DNA of 64,000 bases from Nonomuraea rubra (GTDB lineage: Bacteria; Actinomycetota; Actinomycetes; Streptosporangiales; Streptosporangiaceae): the NCBI RefSeq assembly GCF_014207985.1, contig NZ_JACHMI010000001.1, forward strand, positions 5,997,001 to 6,061,000, read 5' to 3'. How positions within the stretch are numbered: position 1 is the first letter of the stretch; each line of letters starts with the position of its first letter. Positions 9,188-16,448 of this stretch are shown one piece after another. The position numbers were made by a program, and so were the translations under genes. The notes beneath the pieces are model-generated. The model made no database searches and had not been told where the DNA came from. It worked only from the letters and a program-made list of their open reading frames with translations.

Positions 9188-9655
9188 ATGGCTTCATGGC
9201 AGGAGTTCGAGACCCAGGCGCCGGAGCTGGCCAAGGCCGCCCGCCGGCTGATGGACACCTACACGCACAAGGTCCTGGCGACCTTGCGCAAGGACGGCTC
9301 GCCCAGGGTGAGCGGCATCGAGACGAGTTTCAGGGACGGCGACCTGTGGACCGGCTCGATGGCGCGCGCAGTGAAGGCTGCCGACCTGCGCCGCGATCCG
9401 CGCATGGCCATCCACGTCACTTCCCGCGATCCAGGGTCCGACCCGTCCTCGTGGGAAGGGGACCTGAAGCTGTCCGGCCGGGCGGTGGAGATCACCGACC
9501 CCGCGGCGCTGGCCGCGTCCGGGCAGCACGAGGCCGGCTCGCACCTGTTCCGGATCGAGCTGACCGAGGTGGCCTGGACCAGGGTGCAGGGCGACGAGCT
9601 CGTCATCGCCGCCTGGCGCGAGGGGGTGGGCGAGCGGGAGTTCCGCCGTAAGTGA
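9188..9655 (+). CDS. pyridoxamine 5'-phosphate oxidase-family (split-barrel) protein
   Basis: 155 residues, ATG start 25 bp after the third dyad. The early KVLATLRKDGSPRVSGIETSF hairpin followed by GDLWTGSM and KAADLRRDPRMAIHV is characteristic of the FMN/F420-binding split-barrel superfamily (PNPOx-like, often F420-dependent in actinomycetes). It is a soluble cofactor-binding reductase or oxidase; substrate unknown. The stop is directly followed by the first copy of the repeated ATCTACAATGTAAAGG element. Confidence 0.85.
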   Translation: MASWQEFETQAPELAKAARRLMDTYTHKVLATLRKDGSPRVSGIETSFRDGDLWTGSMARAVKAADLRRDPRMAIHVTSRDPGSDPSSWEGDLKLSGRAVEITDPAALAASGQHEAGSHLFRIELTEVAWTRVQGDELVIAAWREGVGEREFRRK

Positions 9656-9677
9656 TCTACAATGTAAAGGCGCCCGG
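9655..9677. repeat. dispersed element copy 1
   Basis: ATCTACAATGTAAAGGCGCC followed by CGG, beginning on the stop codon of the 9188 gene and lying between two convergent coding ends. It matches copies at 15814, 26195 and 32152. On the minus strand a GGTGCCGG/CCGGGCGCC stem precedes the TTTACATT tail, so a bidirectional terminator role is plausible. Confidence 0.6.
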
Positions 9678-9680
9678 CCG

Positions 9681-9953
9681 TCACCGGCACCAGAAGGCGT
9701 CGTGGGCGCGCTGGTCGGCCACATACTCCCAGCGTTCCGCGACCAGCCCTCGCTCGAAGCGGTAGACGTTGAAATCGTCCATCTCGACGCGCTCTCCACG
9801 GCGCTTCGCCGTCCAGCGGTGCAGGATGACCGCGTGGGAGTCGTCGGCCTGGACGGAGAGCAGCGCGGTCCGGAAGGTGCCGCCCGTCTCTTCGCGCACG
9901 AGCGTGCCGAGCCTGACGACGGCGTCCTTGCCGCGATGCTCGCCACGTGCCGG
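9681..9953 (-). pseudogene. truncated SnoaL-like gene, in frame behind an SDR stop
   Basis: The 91 sense codons read as the C-terminal two thirds of a SnoaL/NTF2-like protein (HRGKDAV, EETGGTFRT, HAVILHRWTA, FERGLVAERWEY). The expected first 35-40 residues, including the start, are missing: the frame begins right after the TAG of the SDR gene (9954-9956), in the same frame as it. A GTG at 9899 could start only a 72-residue piece. The simplest reading is a deletion that removed the SnoaL 5' end and joined the rest to the SDR end; rare stop read-through would give an SDR-SnoaL fusion. Confidence 0.6.
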
Positions 9954-10715
9954 CTAGTGGACGGCGAAGCCGCCGTCCACGAAGAGCATCTGGCCGGTGA
10001 CGAACGCGCACGCGTTCCCGGCCAGGAACACCGCGGCGCCCGCGAAGTCCTCCGGCACCCCGTTGCGGCCCACCATGTGGCGCGCGGCCAGCGCCTCGAC
10101 CCGGCCGGGGATCGCCTGGGCGGGCTCGGTCAGCGGCGTCAGCACGAACCCGGGGATGATCGTGTTCACGCACACGCCGGCCGCCGACCAGGCCTCGGCC
10201 TGGGAGCGGGTCAGCCCGGCCAGGCCGGCCTTGGCGGCGCCGTAGATGCCGCTGTCGCCGAAGGCGCTGATGGACTGCTGCGAGCCGACGTTGATGATGC
10301 GGCCCCAGCCGCGCGCGGCCATCTCCGGGCCGTAGTGCTGGCCCAGCAGGTACGGGGCGGTGAAGTTGACGGCCATGGTGCGCTCGAAGTCGTCCGCGGT
10401 GAGCTCGGCCATGGGCTTGCGGATGTTGTTGCCCGCGTCGTTGACCAGGATGTCGATGGTGCCGGCCGTCGCGCACACCCGCCGCACGTCGGCGCGGTCT
10501 CCCAGGTCGGCGCTGATCCACGACGCGGTGACGCCGTGCTCGCGCAGCCGGGTGACGGCCTTGTCCAGCTCGGCCTCCCTGCGGGCCACCACCACGACCT
10601 CGGCCCCGGCGCGCCCGATCGCCTCGGCGACGGCGTACCCGATCCCGGAGCTGCCGCCGGTCACCAGCGCCCGCCGGCCGTGAAGGGAGAACAGCTCCCG
10701 CAGATAGTCCGACAT
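9954..10715 (-). CDS. SDR-family oxidoreductase (gluconate 5-dehydrogenase-like)
   Basis: 253 residues, ATG at 10715. Classical short-chain dehydrogenase: ALVTGGSSGIGYAVAEA Rossmann turn, VARREAEL, LVNDAGNN, catalytic Ser in INVGSQQS, YGAAKAGL with Tyr and Lys, and a NTIIPGFVLTPL loop, ending in FVDGGFAVH. It is most like gluconate 5-dehydrogenase or 3-oxoacyl-ACP reductase-type SDRs; NAD(P)H is the cofactor. The TAG stop is followed without a gap by the in-frame SnoaL remnant. Confidence 0.9.
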   Translation of the reverse strand: MSDYLRELFSLHGRRALVTGGSSGIGYAVAEAIGRAGAEVVVVARREAELDKAVTRLREHGVTASWISADLGDRADVRRVCATAGTIDILVNDAGNNIRKPMAELTADDFERTMAVNFTAPYLLGQHYGPEMAARGWGRIINVGSQQSISAFGDSGIYGAAKAGLAGLTRSQAEAWSAAGVCVNTIIPGFVLTPLTEPAQAIPGRVEALAARHMVGRNGVPEDFAGAAVFLAGNACAFVTGQMLFVDGGFAVH

Positions 10716-11032
10716 GGTCGATGAAGCTAGCACCCCGCCGCCGCCCGGCAGCCACGAGGGCCGGTGTGACCGACACCACAGCCGTCCCCGTCCCGGCGGG
10801 CCGCCGCGGCGGCGCTGAGATGCCCGTCCCCGCCCGCCGGAGCCGGAACGGCGGGCGAGGAGCGGCCGGCTCGAAGGGGAGGACCGGGCACCCGGCAGCG
10901 GGTGCCTGCAGCCGTTCCCGGGCCCGCCGCGACACCCCGGAAAGGCGCTGTGACCAGCGGCGACAGGGCTCGATGGCCGTAGGATCATGAGGTCCGGCCG
11001 CGCGGGGCGGCCCCCTGCTCTGGAGATCCCGA
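10716..11032. other. 317-bp intergenic stretch
   Basis: Divergent spacer between the SDR gene and the methyltransferase gene. It contains GC-rich inverted runs (for example GCCCGCCGG and CCGGAGCCGG near 10830-10860) but no coding frame with gene-like features and no recognisable RNA element. A TGGAGATC ribosome site lies at its right end. Confidence 0.5.
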
Positions 11033-11803
11033 ATGAACCGCACCATTCGCACGATCGACGACGTCCTGGCTCTCATGGACCGGATGTTCGCCTCGGACGC
11101 CGACCGGTGGACCGGCAACGCCTCCACCTGGTGGGACGGCTTCTACGCCGACCGGTCCAAGCCGGTCCCGTTCTTCGTGCCGGGGCCGGACGAGAGCCTC
11201 GTCTCCTACCTGGACCGGGGGTTGCTGCGCCCCGGGCGGGCGCTGGACCTGGGGTGCGGGCCCGGCAGGAACGCCGTCCACCTGGCGTCGCTCGGGTTCG
11301 AGGTGGACGCGGTGGACCTGTCGCCTGCCGCGGTGACGTGGGGGGAGGAACGGGCCAGGGAGGCGGGGACCAAGGTGCGCTTCGTGTGCGGCGACGCGTT
11401 CACCTCGCCGGAGGTGGCGGGGCCGTACGACCTGGTGTACGACTCCGGCTGCCTGCACCACCTGCCGCCGCACCGCCGGGTGAGCTACCGCGCGCTGCTG
11501 GAGCGGGTGCTGGCCCCGGGCGGGCACCTGGCGATCACCTGCTTCGCGGCCGGCGGCACGGGGCCGGACCAGAGCACGGGGCCGGACCAGAGCATGGGGT
11601 CGGACAAGAGCGACGAGGAGCTGTACCGCGACGGTGAGCTGCACGGCGGCCTCGCCTACACGCCCGACGAGCTGCGGTGGCTGTTCTCCGACTACACCGA
11701 GGTGGAGCTGCGGCCGATGGTGGGCCAGCCGCCGGGCGGCCCGCTGTTCGGCGCCCCCTTCCTGCTGTCGGCGCTGTTCCGCCGCGAGGACGCGGCGGCC
11801 TGA
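11033..11803 (+). CDS. class I SAM-dependent methyltransferase
   Basis: 256 residues, ATG with TGGAG 10 bp upstream. Motif I is ALDLGCGPGRNAVHLA near residue 75, followed by VDAVDLSPAAV, FVCGDAF and DLVYDSGCLHHLPPHRR. The fold is a Rossmann-like methyltransferase of the thiopurine/tellurite-resistance style (TPMT/TehB-like). Between beta5 and the C-terminal part there is a short insertion of three GPDQS-type units encoded by three 18-bp tandem repeats (11558-11611). Substrate unknown; the neighbouring TerC gene makes a link to toxic oxyanions tempting but unproven. Confidence 0.88.
   Translation: MNRTIRTIDDVLALMDRMFASDADRWTGNASTWWDGFYADRSKPVPFFVPGPDESLVSYLDRGLLRPGRALDLGCGPGRNAVHLASLGFEVDAVDLSPAAVTWGEERAREAGTKVRFVCGDAFTSPEVAGPYDLVYDSGCLHHLPPHRRVSYRALLERVLAPGGHLAITCFAAGGTGPDQSTGPDQSMGSDKSDEELYRDGELHGGLAYTPDELRWLFSDYTEVELRPMVGQPPGGPLFGAPFLLSALFRREDAAA
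11558..11611 (+). repeat. 3 x 18-bp tandem repeat inside methyltransferase
   Basis: Two identical units ACGGGGCCGGACCAGAGC (11558-11575 and 11576-11593) and a third with three changes (11594-11611). The repeats keep frame and add the residues TGPDQS twice and MGSDKS, a hydrophilic loop absent from the core fold. Confidence 0.9.
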
Positions 11804-11904
11804 CCACCTGCCGGGCCGCCGGCCGGCCGGCATGCAGTACGGTGACATGCGGCGACGTGGCGGGAACGCAGGGACAACCCGGAAACACCCGGGGGCGGAT
11901 TTCG

Positions 11905-11928
11905 CATACTGCATTCGGTATGTATGAT
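11905..11928 (+). promoter_or_regulatory. putative promoter of the terC transcript with dyad
   Basis: A TATGAT -10 hexamer lies at 11923-11928, shortly before the riboswitch. The region also holds CATAC-N8-GTATG (11905-11922), a dyad that could be an operator. The -35 is weak (around 11900, TTTCGC). Confidence 0.4.
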
Positions 11929-11934
11929 CACAGG

Positions 11935-12045
11935 CGAAGTGGAGGGGAGTACTCCTTCGCGGCCGCGTCGTCATCACGGACCCGCCTCGGGGCCCGGTGC
12001 GGTCGGTCCGCGACGCGGCGGGCGGAGAAGACCTCCGACGGACGT
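11935..12045 (+). ncRNA. yybP-ykoY (manganese) riboswitch
   Basis: The leader of the TerC gene carries the conserved pieces of this riboswitch class in order: GGGGAGTA at 11944-11951, CGTCATCACGGA at about 11969-11980, then a paired GGTCCGCGACG element and GGAGAAGACCTCCG at about 12023-12036. The class binds Mn2+ and commonly controls TerC-family and P-type ATPase genes, which fits the gene below. The aptamer ends about 25 nt before the start codon, so control of translation start or of a nearby hairpin is possible. Exact boundaries are approximate. Confidence 0.8.
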
Positions 12046-12071
12046 GTCAACGCCAAGTCGGAGGAGCACTC

Positions 12072-13256
12072 ATGCCCCCACCTTTGTCTGTGCCTGCCTG
12101 GCTGTGGGCGGCCACCATCGCCACCCTGCTCGGGCTCATTCTCCTCGACCTGATCATCGTCAACAGGAGACCCCACAAGGTCACGATCGCCGAGTCGGCC
12201 CGGTGGATCGTCTTCTACATCGGCTGTGCCGTCGCGTTCGGCGCGGGCGTGTGGATCTTCGGTGGTGACGAGCACGCGGCCGCGTACATCACCGGTTACA
12301 TCACCGAGTACACGCTGAGCGTCGACAACCTGTTCATCTTCATGCTGATCATGGCGAACTTCGCCGTGCCCGCGATCCACCAGCACCGCGTGCTGCTCAT
12401 CGGGATCATGATGGCGCTGGTCATGCGCGGGATCTTCATCGGCGTGGGTGCGCAGGCCGTACAGCGGTTCAGCTGGGTGTTCTGGCTGTTCGGCGGCATT
12501 CTCATCTACACCGCGTGGAAGTTCGCCTTCAACAACAACGACGACGAGGAGTACGACCCCAACGGCGGCGTCGTACGCCTGGTCCGCAGGCTGTTCCCGG
12601 TCACCGACACCTACCACGGCTCGCGGCTGACCATCAAGCAGGACGGCCGCCGCATGCTGACCCCGATGTTCATCGTCATCATCGCCATCGGTGGCGCGGA
12701 CCTGGTCTTCGCGGTCGACTCGATCCCCGCCATCTTCGGCATCACGCAGGACGCGTACCTGGTGTTCGCGGCCAACGCGTTCGCGCTGATGGGGCTGAGA
12801 CAGCTGTACTTCCTGCTCGGCGGGCTGGTGGAGAAACTCGTCTACCTCACCTACGGCCTGGCGGTCATCCTGGGCTTCATCGGGGTGAAGCTCGTGCTGC
12901 ACGCCCTGCACGAGAACGAGCTGCCGTTCATCAACGGCGGCGAGCACGTCACCTGGGTCCCGGAGATCAACAACTGGGTCTCGCTGGCCGTCATCGTCAC
13001 CGTGCTCACCGTCACGACGGTGGCCAGCATGATCAAGTCCAGGCGTGACACCCGCCGGGCCGCGGAGCAGTCCCTTCCAGGGCAGCCCGCAACCGGGCAG
13101 CCCGCAACGGGGCAGACCGCGTCCGAGCAGTCTGTGTCCGGACAGTCTGTGTCCGGACAGTCCGTGTCCGGACAGTCCGTGTCGGGACAGGCCGTGTCGG
13201 GGCAGTCCGTGTCGGGGCAGTCCGTGTCGGAGCCAGCCGACCAGGCGAGCAACTGA
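12072..13256 (+). CDS. TerC-family integral membrane protein (Alx-like)
   Basis: 394 residues from an ATG with GGAGGAG 7 bp upstream. About eight membrane helices; the family signature is seen in YITEYTLSVDNLFIF and GGADLVFAVDSIPAIFGI, where acidic residues inside helices are thought to handle Mn2+ or Ca2+. Related proteins (Alx, MntP-like exporters) export manganese, and the riboswitch upstream supports a metal-exporting role. The final 65 residues form an unusual tail of SVSGQ-type pentapeptides encoded by a 15-bp tandem repeat. A strong hairpin follows the stop. Confidence 0.92.
   Translation: MPPPLSVPAWLWAATIATLLGLILLDLIIVNRRPHKVTIAESARWIVFYIGCAVAFGAGVWIFGGDEHAAAYITGYITEYTLSVDNLFIFMLIMANFAVPAIHQHRVLLIGIMMALVMRGIFIGVGAQAVQRFSWVFWLFGGILIYTAWKFAFNNNDDEEYDPNGGVVRLVRRLFPVTDTYHGSRLTIKQDGRRMLTPMFIVIIAIGGADLVFAVDSIPAIFGITQDAYLVFAANAFALMGLRQLYFLLGGLVEKLVYLTYGLAVILGFIGVKLVLHALHENELPFINGGEHVTWVPEINNWVSLAVIVTVLTVTTVASMIKSRRDTRRAAEQSLPGQPATGQPATGQTASEQSVSGQSVSGQSVSGQSVSGQAVSGQSVSGQSVSEPADQASN
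13130..13231 (+). repeat. 15-bp tandem repeat in the terC 3' end
   Basis: About seven units of GTGTCCGGACAGTCY (with C/G drift in later units) encode SVSGQ repeats. The unit itself contains the palindrome GTCCGGAC. Copy number is likely to vary between strains. Confidence 0.9.
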
Positions 13257-13261
13257 AGCAG

Positions 13262-13292
13262 GGCAGGCTCGCCGCCGGGCGGCGAGCCTGCC
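13262..13292 (+). terminator. hairpin terminator after terC
   Basis: A perfect 15-bp stem, GGCAGGCTCGCCGCC against GGCGGCGAGCCTGCC, beginning 6 bp after the stop codon. There is no T-run, as is common in actinomycetes. Confidence 0.75.
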
Positions 13293-13522
13293 TCGGACCG
13301 AGGGCCGGATGTACGCCGCGTGCCGGCCGGGGTAAGCGCGCCGAGGGGTCGTTTGCTCCGCCGGCCGTAGCCGGCCAGGGCGCTGTCAGCGGCAGGCTGA
13401 CCTGCAAGAACGCGAAAAACTAACGGAGGGGTTTGCGCGCGTCGCCGCGCGGGTCTAAGCTCGAACATTGCCATTCTCAACTGCGAGCCCTCACAGACCT
13501 CCTGTTAGGAGTATACCACCGA

Positions 13523-15811
13523 ATGACTAATCGTCAAGATGGTTTCGCGCAAGCCCTTGACACCGAGCAGCGCACCGTGTCCTGGCTCTACGAGCGGCTC
13601 GACGCCGCCAGGGACAGCGCCCAGCGCACGCTGCGCGAGGTGTACGCGAGCGGCGGCGTGGCGGTCACCCGCCAGGCGCGGGTGGAGCGCGAGGTGCTGG
13701 CCTCGGAGCAGGCGCGCCGGCTGGCGCAGCTCAACGCGGTCGAGCGGGGCCTGTGCTTCGGCCGCATCGACGACGGCTCGGGGCGCAGCACGTACATCGG
13801 CAGGATCGGGCTGCGCGACGAGGCGCACGAGTCGGCGCTGATCGACTGGCGGGCGCCGGCGGCGCGGCCGTTCTACGTGGCCACGGCCACCGACCCGGGC
13901 GGGCTGGTGCGGCGGCGCCACCTGCACCTGAAGGACCGTCTCGTCGTCGGCATCGACGACGAGGTGTTCGACCTGGAGGGGATGAGCGAGGGCGACCGGC
14001 ACACGCTGGTGGGCGAGGCGGCGCTGCTGGCGGCGCTGCGCCGGGGCCGTACGGGCCGGATGGGCGACGTGGTGGCGACCATCCAGACCGAGCAGGACCG
14101 GGTGATCCGGGCCTCGCTGCAGGGGGCGCTGGTGGTGCAGGGCGGTCCCGGCACCGGCAAGACGGTGGCGGCGCTGCACCGCGCGGCGTACCTGCTCTAC
14201 ACCCACCGCGACACGCTGGAGCGGCGCGGCGTGCTGGTGGTCGGCCCGAACCCGATGTTCCTGCGCTACATCGGCCAGGTGCTGCCCGCGCTGGGGGAGA
14301 CGCAGGTGGTGATGACCACCGTGGGGGAGATGTTCCCGGGTGTGCGGGCGGTGGCGGCCGACGAGCCGGCGGCCGCGGTGGTCAAGGGCGACGCGCGGAT
14401 GGCCGGGCTGGTCGCCGCGGCGCTGGAGCTGCGCCGGCGCGTGCCGGAGGGCGAGCTGGTGGTGGAGCTGGACGGGCTGCGGCTGCGGGTACCGCACGAG
14501 ACGTGCCTGCGGCTGCGCGAGCGGGCGCGCGCGGTGCGGCTGCCGCACAACATGGCCCGCAAGCTGTACGTCACCGAGCTGCTCAAGGAGCTGGCCAGGG
14601 CCGAGGCGCGGGCGCTGGAGGAGTCGCTGCACATCGAGGAGCTGGTGATCGAGGGCGAGCCGGAGCTGAGCGAGCCGCTCGACCTGGAGGGCGACCTGGA
14701 CGAGCTGGACCTGGAGCTGGCCTCGCAGCGGCTGTGGGGCGAGCCGGAGGTGCGCCGCGCGGTGGAGGAGCTGTGGCCGGAGCTGACGCCGCAGGCCCTG
14801 ATCGCGGGCCTGCTGTCGGATCCGGAGGCGCTGCGGCAGGCGGCGCCGCCCGGGCTGGACTGGCCGCTGCTGGTGCGCTCGCCGGACGCCGGATGGACGG
14901 TGGGGGACGTGCCGCTGCTGGACGAGGCGGCCGAGCTGCTGGGCGAGGACGACTCGGCGCGGCGGGTGGCGGCCAGGCTGGCCGGCGAGGAGCAGGCCGA
15001 ACAGGAGCTGTACGCGCGTGAGGTGCTGGATTCGACGGGCGTGGCGGAGTCGGGCCTGTTCGAGCGGGCCGACGTGCTGGCCGAGCGGCACGCCGACGAC
15101 GGGCTGGGCCTGACCACGGCCGACCGGGCGGCGGCAGATCGCGGCTGGGCGTACGGGCACGTGATCGTGGACGAGGCGCAGGAGCTGTCGCCGATGGCCT
15201 GGCGGATGATCATGCGGCGGGTGCCGGCCAAGTCGCTGACCGTGGTGGGCGACGTGGCGCAGACGGGTTCGGCGGCGGGCGCGCGCTCGTGGGGCGAGGT
15301 GCTGGACCCGTACCTGGAGGGCCGCTGGCGGGAGGAGCGGCTGCTGGTCAACTACCGCACCCCGGTGGAGATCATGCGGGTGGCGGCGGATGTGCTGCGC
15401 GCGTTCGCGCCGGGGCAGGAGCCGCCGGAGTCGGTACGCGAGGGCGAGGCGGAGCCGCGCGCGGTGCGCATGCCGGTGTCCGGGCTGCCGGAGCTGGTGG
15501 CGGGGGAGCTGGCGGAGATCGGGGCCGGGCAGGAGCAGGGCCGGGTGGCCGTGCTGACGCCTGACGCGCGGCACGCGGAGGTGGCGCGGCTGTTCCCGGC
15601 GGGGGACCTGGACGCGCCGGTGGTGGTGCTGACGGTGGGTCAGGCCAAGGGGCTGGAGTTCGACGCGGTCGTGGTGGTGGACCCGGCCGGCATCATCGGG
15701 CAGTCGCCGATGGGCGGCCAGGACCTGTACGTGGCGGTGACGCGGGCCACGCGGCGGCTGACGGTGGTGCACGAGGGCGACCTGCCGGCGGTGCTGTCCC
15801 GCCTGGCCTAG
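13523..15811 (+). CDS. HelD/HelR-like superfamily 1 RNA polymerase-associated helicase
   Basis: 762 residues from ATG 13523 (AGGAG 11 bp upstream); an upstream in-frame ATG-less extension is not needed. The N-terminal coiled region (TEQRTVSWLYERLDAARDSA) precedes a UvrD-like ATPase with Walker A GGPGTGKTVAALH near residue 210, Walker B VIVDEAQELSPMAW, VVGDVAQTGS, a LLVNYRTPVEI motif and VTLTVGQAKGLEFD / YVAVTRATRRL. This is the HelD class that binds RNA polymerase and removes stalled enzyme or rifamycins; actinobacterial HelR members give rifampicin tolerance. The known rifamycin-associated palindrome was looked for upstream and not found. Confidence 0.9.
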   Translation: MTNRQDGFAQALDTEQRTVSWLYERLDAARDSAQRTLREVYASGGVAVTRQARVEREVLASEQARRLAQLNAVERGLCFGRIDDGSGRSTYIGRIGLRDEAHESALIDWRAPAARPFYVATATDPGGLVRRRHLHLKDRLVVGIDDEVFDLEGMSEGDRHTLVGEAALLAALRRGRTGRMGDVVATIQTEQDRVIRASLQGALVVQGGPGTGKTVAALHRAAYLLYTHRDTLERRGVLVVGPNPMFLRYIGQVLPALGETQVVMTTVGEMFPGVRAVAADEPAAAVVKGDARMAGLVAAALELRRRVPEGELVVELDGLRLRVPHETCLRLRERARAVRLPHNMARKLYVTELLKELARAEARALEESLHIEELVIEGEPELSEPLDLEGDLDELDLELASQRLWGEPEVRRAVEELWPELTPQALIAGLLSDPEALRQAAPPGLDWPLLVRSPDAGWTVGDVPLLDEAAELLGEDDSARRVAARLAGEEQAEQELYAREVLDSTGVAESGLFERADVLAERHADDGLGLTTADRAAADRGWAYGHVIVDEAQELSPMAWRMIMRRVPAKSLTVVGDVAQTGSAAGARSWGEVLDPYLEGRWREERLLVNYRTPVEIMRVAADVLRAFAPGQEPPESVREGEAEPRAVRMPVSGLPELVAGELAEIGAGQEQGRVAVLTPDARHAEVARLFPAGDLDAPVVVLTVGQAKGLEFDAVVVVDPAGIIGQSPMGGQDLYVAVTRATRRLTVVHEGDLPAVLSRLA

Positions 15812-15813
15812 AA

Positions 15814-15835
15814 ATCTACAATGTAAAGGCGCCGG
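15814..15835. repeat. dispersed element copy 2
   Basis: ATCTACAATGTAAAGGCGCC plus GG, starting 3 bp after the helicase stop and lying between two convergent genes. It is identical to copy 1 over 20 bases. Read on the minus strand a GGTTCC/GGGACC stem precedes the tail. Confidence 0.65.
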
Positions 15836-15857
15836 TCCCGGGAACCGCCCTGGAGCC

Positions 15858-16343
15858 TCACCCGTTGTCCGGGGTGAGATCGCCGGGAGCGGGTGCCTGT
15901 TCCGGGGCGAGCTTGTCGGCGACGTCGCGGATCTTCCGGGTGACGTGGTCGAGGGTGCGCAGGGTCTCGGTGTCGAGGTGGTCCATGATGCGCCGGTACT
16001 GCTTGATGCCGGCGTTGTTGATCTCCTCGATGAGGCCGGCGCCTGCGGGGGTGAGCTCGACGCGGCGGACGCGGCGGTCGTGGGGGTCCTCGTGACGGCT
16101 GACGAGCCCCTGGGCGACGAGGCGGTCGACGATCCCGGTGACGGTGCCGAGCCCGACGCCGAGGTTGTGGGCCAGGTCCTGCCCGGAGGCGGAGCCGTTC
16201 ATGGACAGGACCATGACGACCTTGAGCTGCCTCATGGTGAGGTTGGAGCTGAACAGGGGGGACTGGTGCTGAGCGAACAGCCGTGCCAGGCCTCGCTGTG
16301 TCTCGGTGATCCGGCGGATCAGGTCTTCGCGTTCGTTGCTCAC
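15858..16343 (-). CDS. MarR-family transcriptional regulator
   Basis: 161 residues from GTG 16343 with GAGAGGTG before it; a second GTG two codons upstream (16349) is an equal alternative. The winged-helix core is clear: LTMRQLKVVMVLSMNG, ASGQDLAHNLGVGLGTVTGIVDRLVAQGLVSRHEDPHDRRVRRVELTPAG (recognition helix about residues 64-80, wing DPHDRR). It is divergent from the RND pump gene, with 105 bp between start codons, the usual layout for a MarR repressor that controls the pump and itself. The AT-rich CTAAATATT...GTGTTAG tract at 16391-16421 is the likely operator region. Confidence 0.93.
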   Translation of the reverse strand: MSNEREDLIRRITETQRGLARLFAQHQSPLFSSNLTMRQLKVVMVLSMNGSASGQDLAHNLGVGLGTVTGIVDRLVAQGLVSRHEDPHDRRVRRVELTPAGAGLIEEINNAGIKQYRRIMDHLDTETLRTLDHVTRKIRDVADKLAPEQAPAPGDLTPDNG

Positions 16344-16390
16344 GCTCACCTCTCGCTTCCTGAGAAGGTTATCAGGAACGCTTGAGTGAT

Positions 16391-16423
16391 CTAAATATTC
16401 GTGCAAGGCAAAGTGTTAGTCTA
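16391..16423. promoter_or_regulatory. divergent marR / RND promoter region
   Basis: An AT-rich island in the 105-bp spacer starting with CTAAATATT and ending with GTGTTAGTCTAG. CTAA and TTAG at its ends form a weak dyad. TTAGTCTAG could hold the -10 of the pump gene, 26 bp before GGAGGGGG. Confidence 0.4.
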
Positions 16424-16448
16424 GGGCGAACTCTTGGAGGGGGACCCT

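Noticed and set aside
13301..13522. Rifamycin-associated element before the helicase gene
   Set aside because: The known conserved palindrome was not found; the GGGGTTTGCGCGCG run at 13427 is only a partial resemblance.
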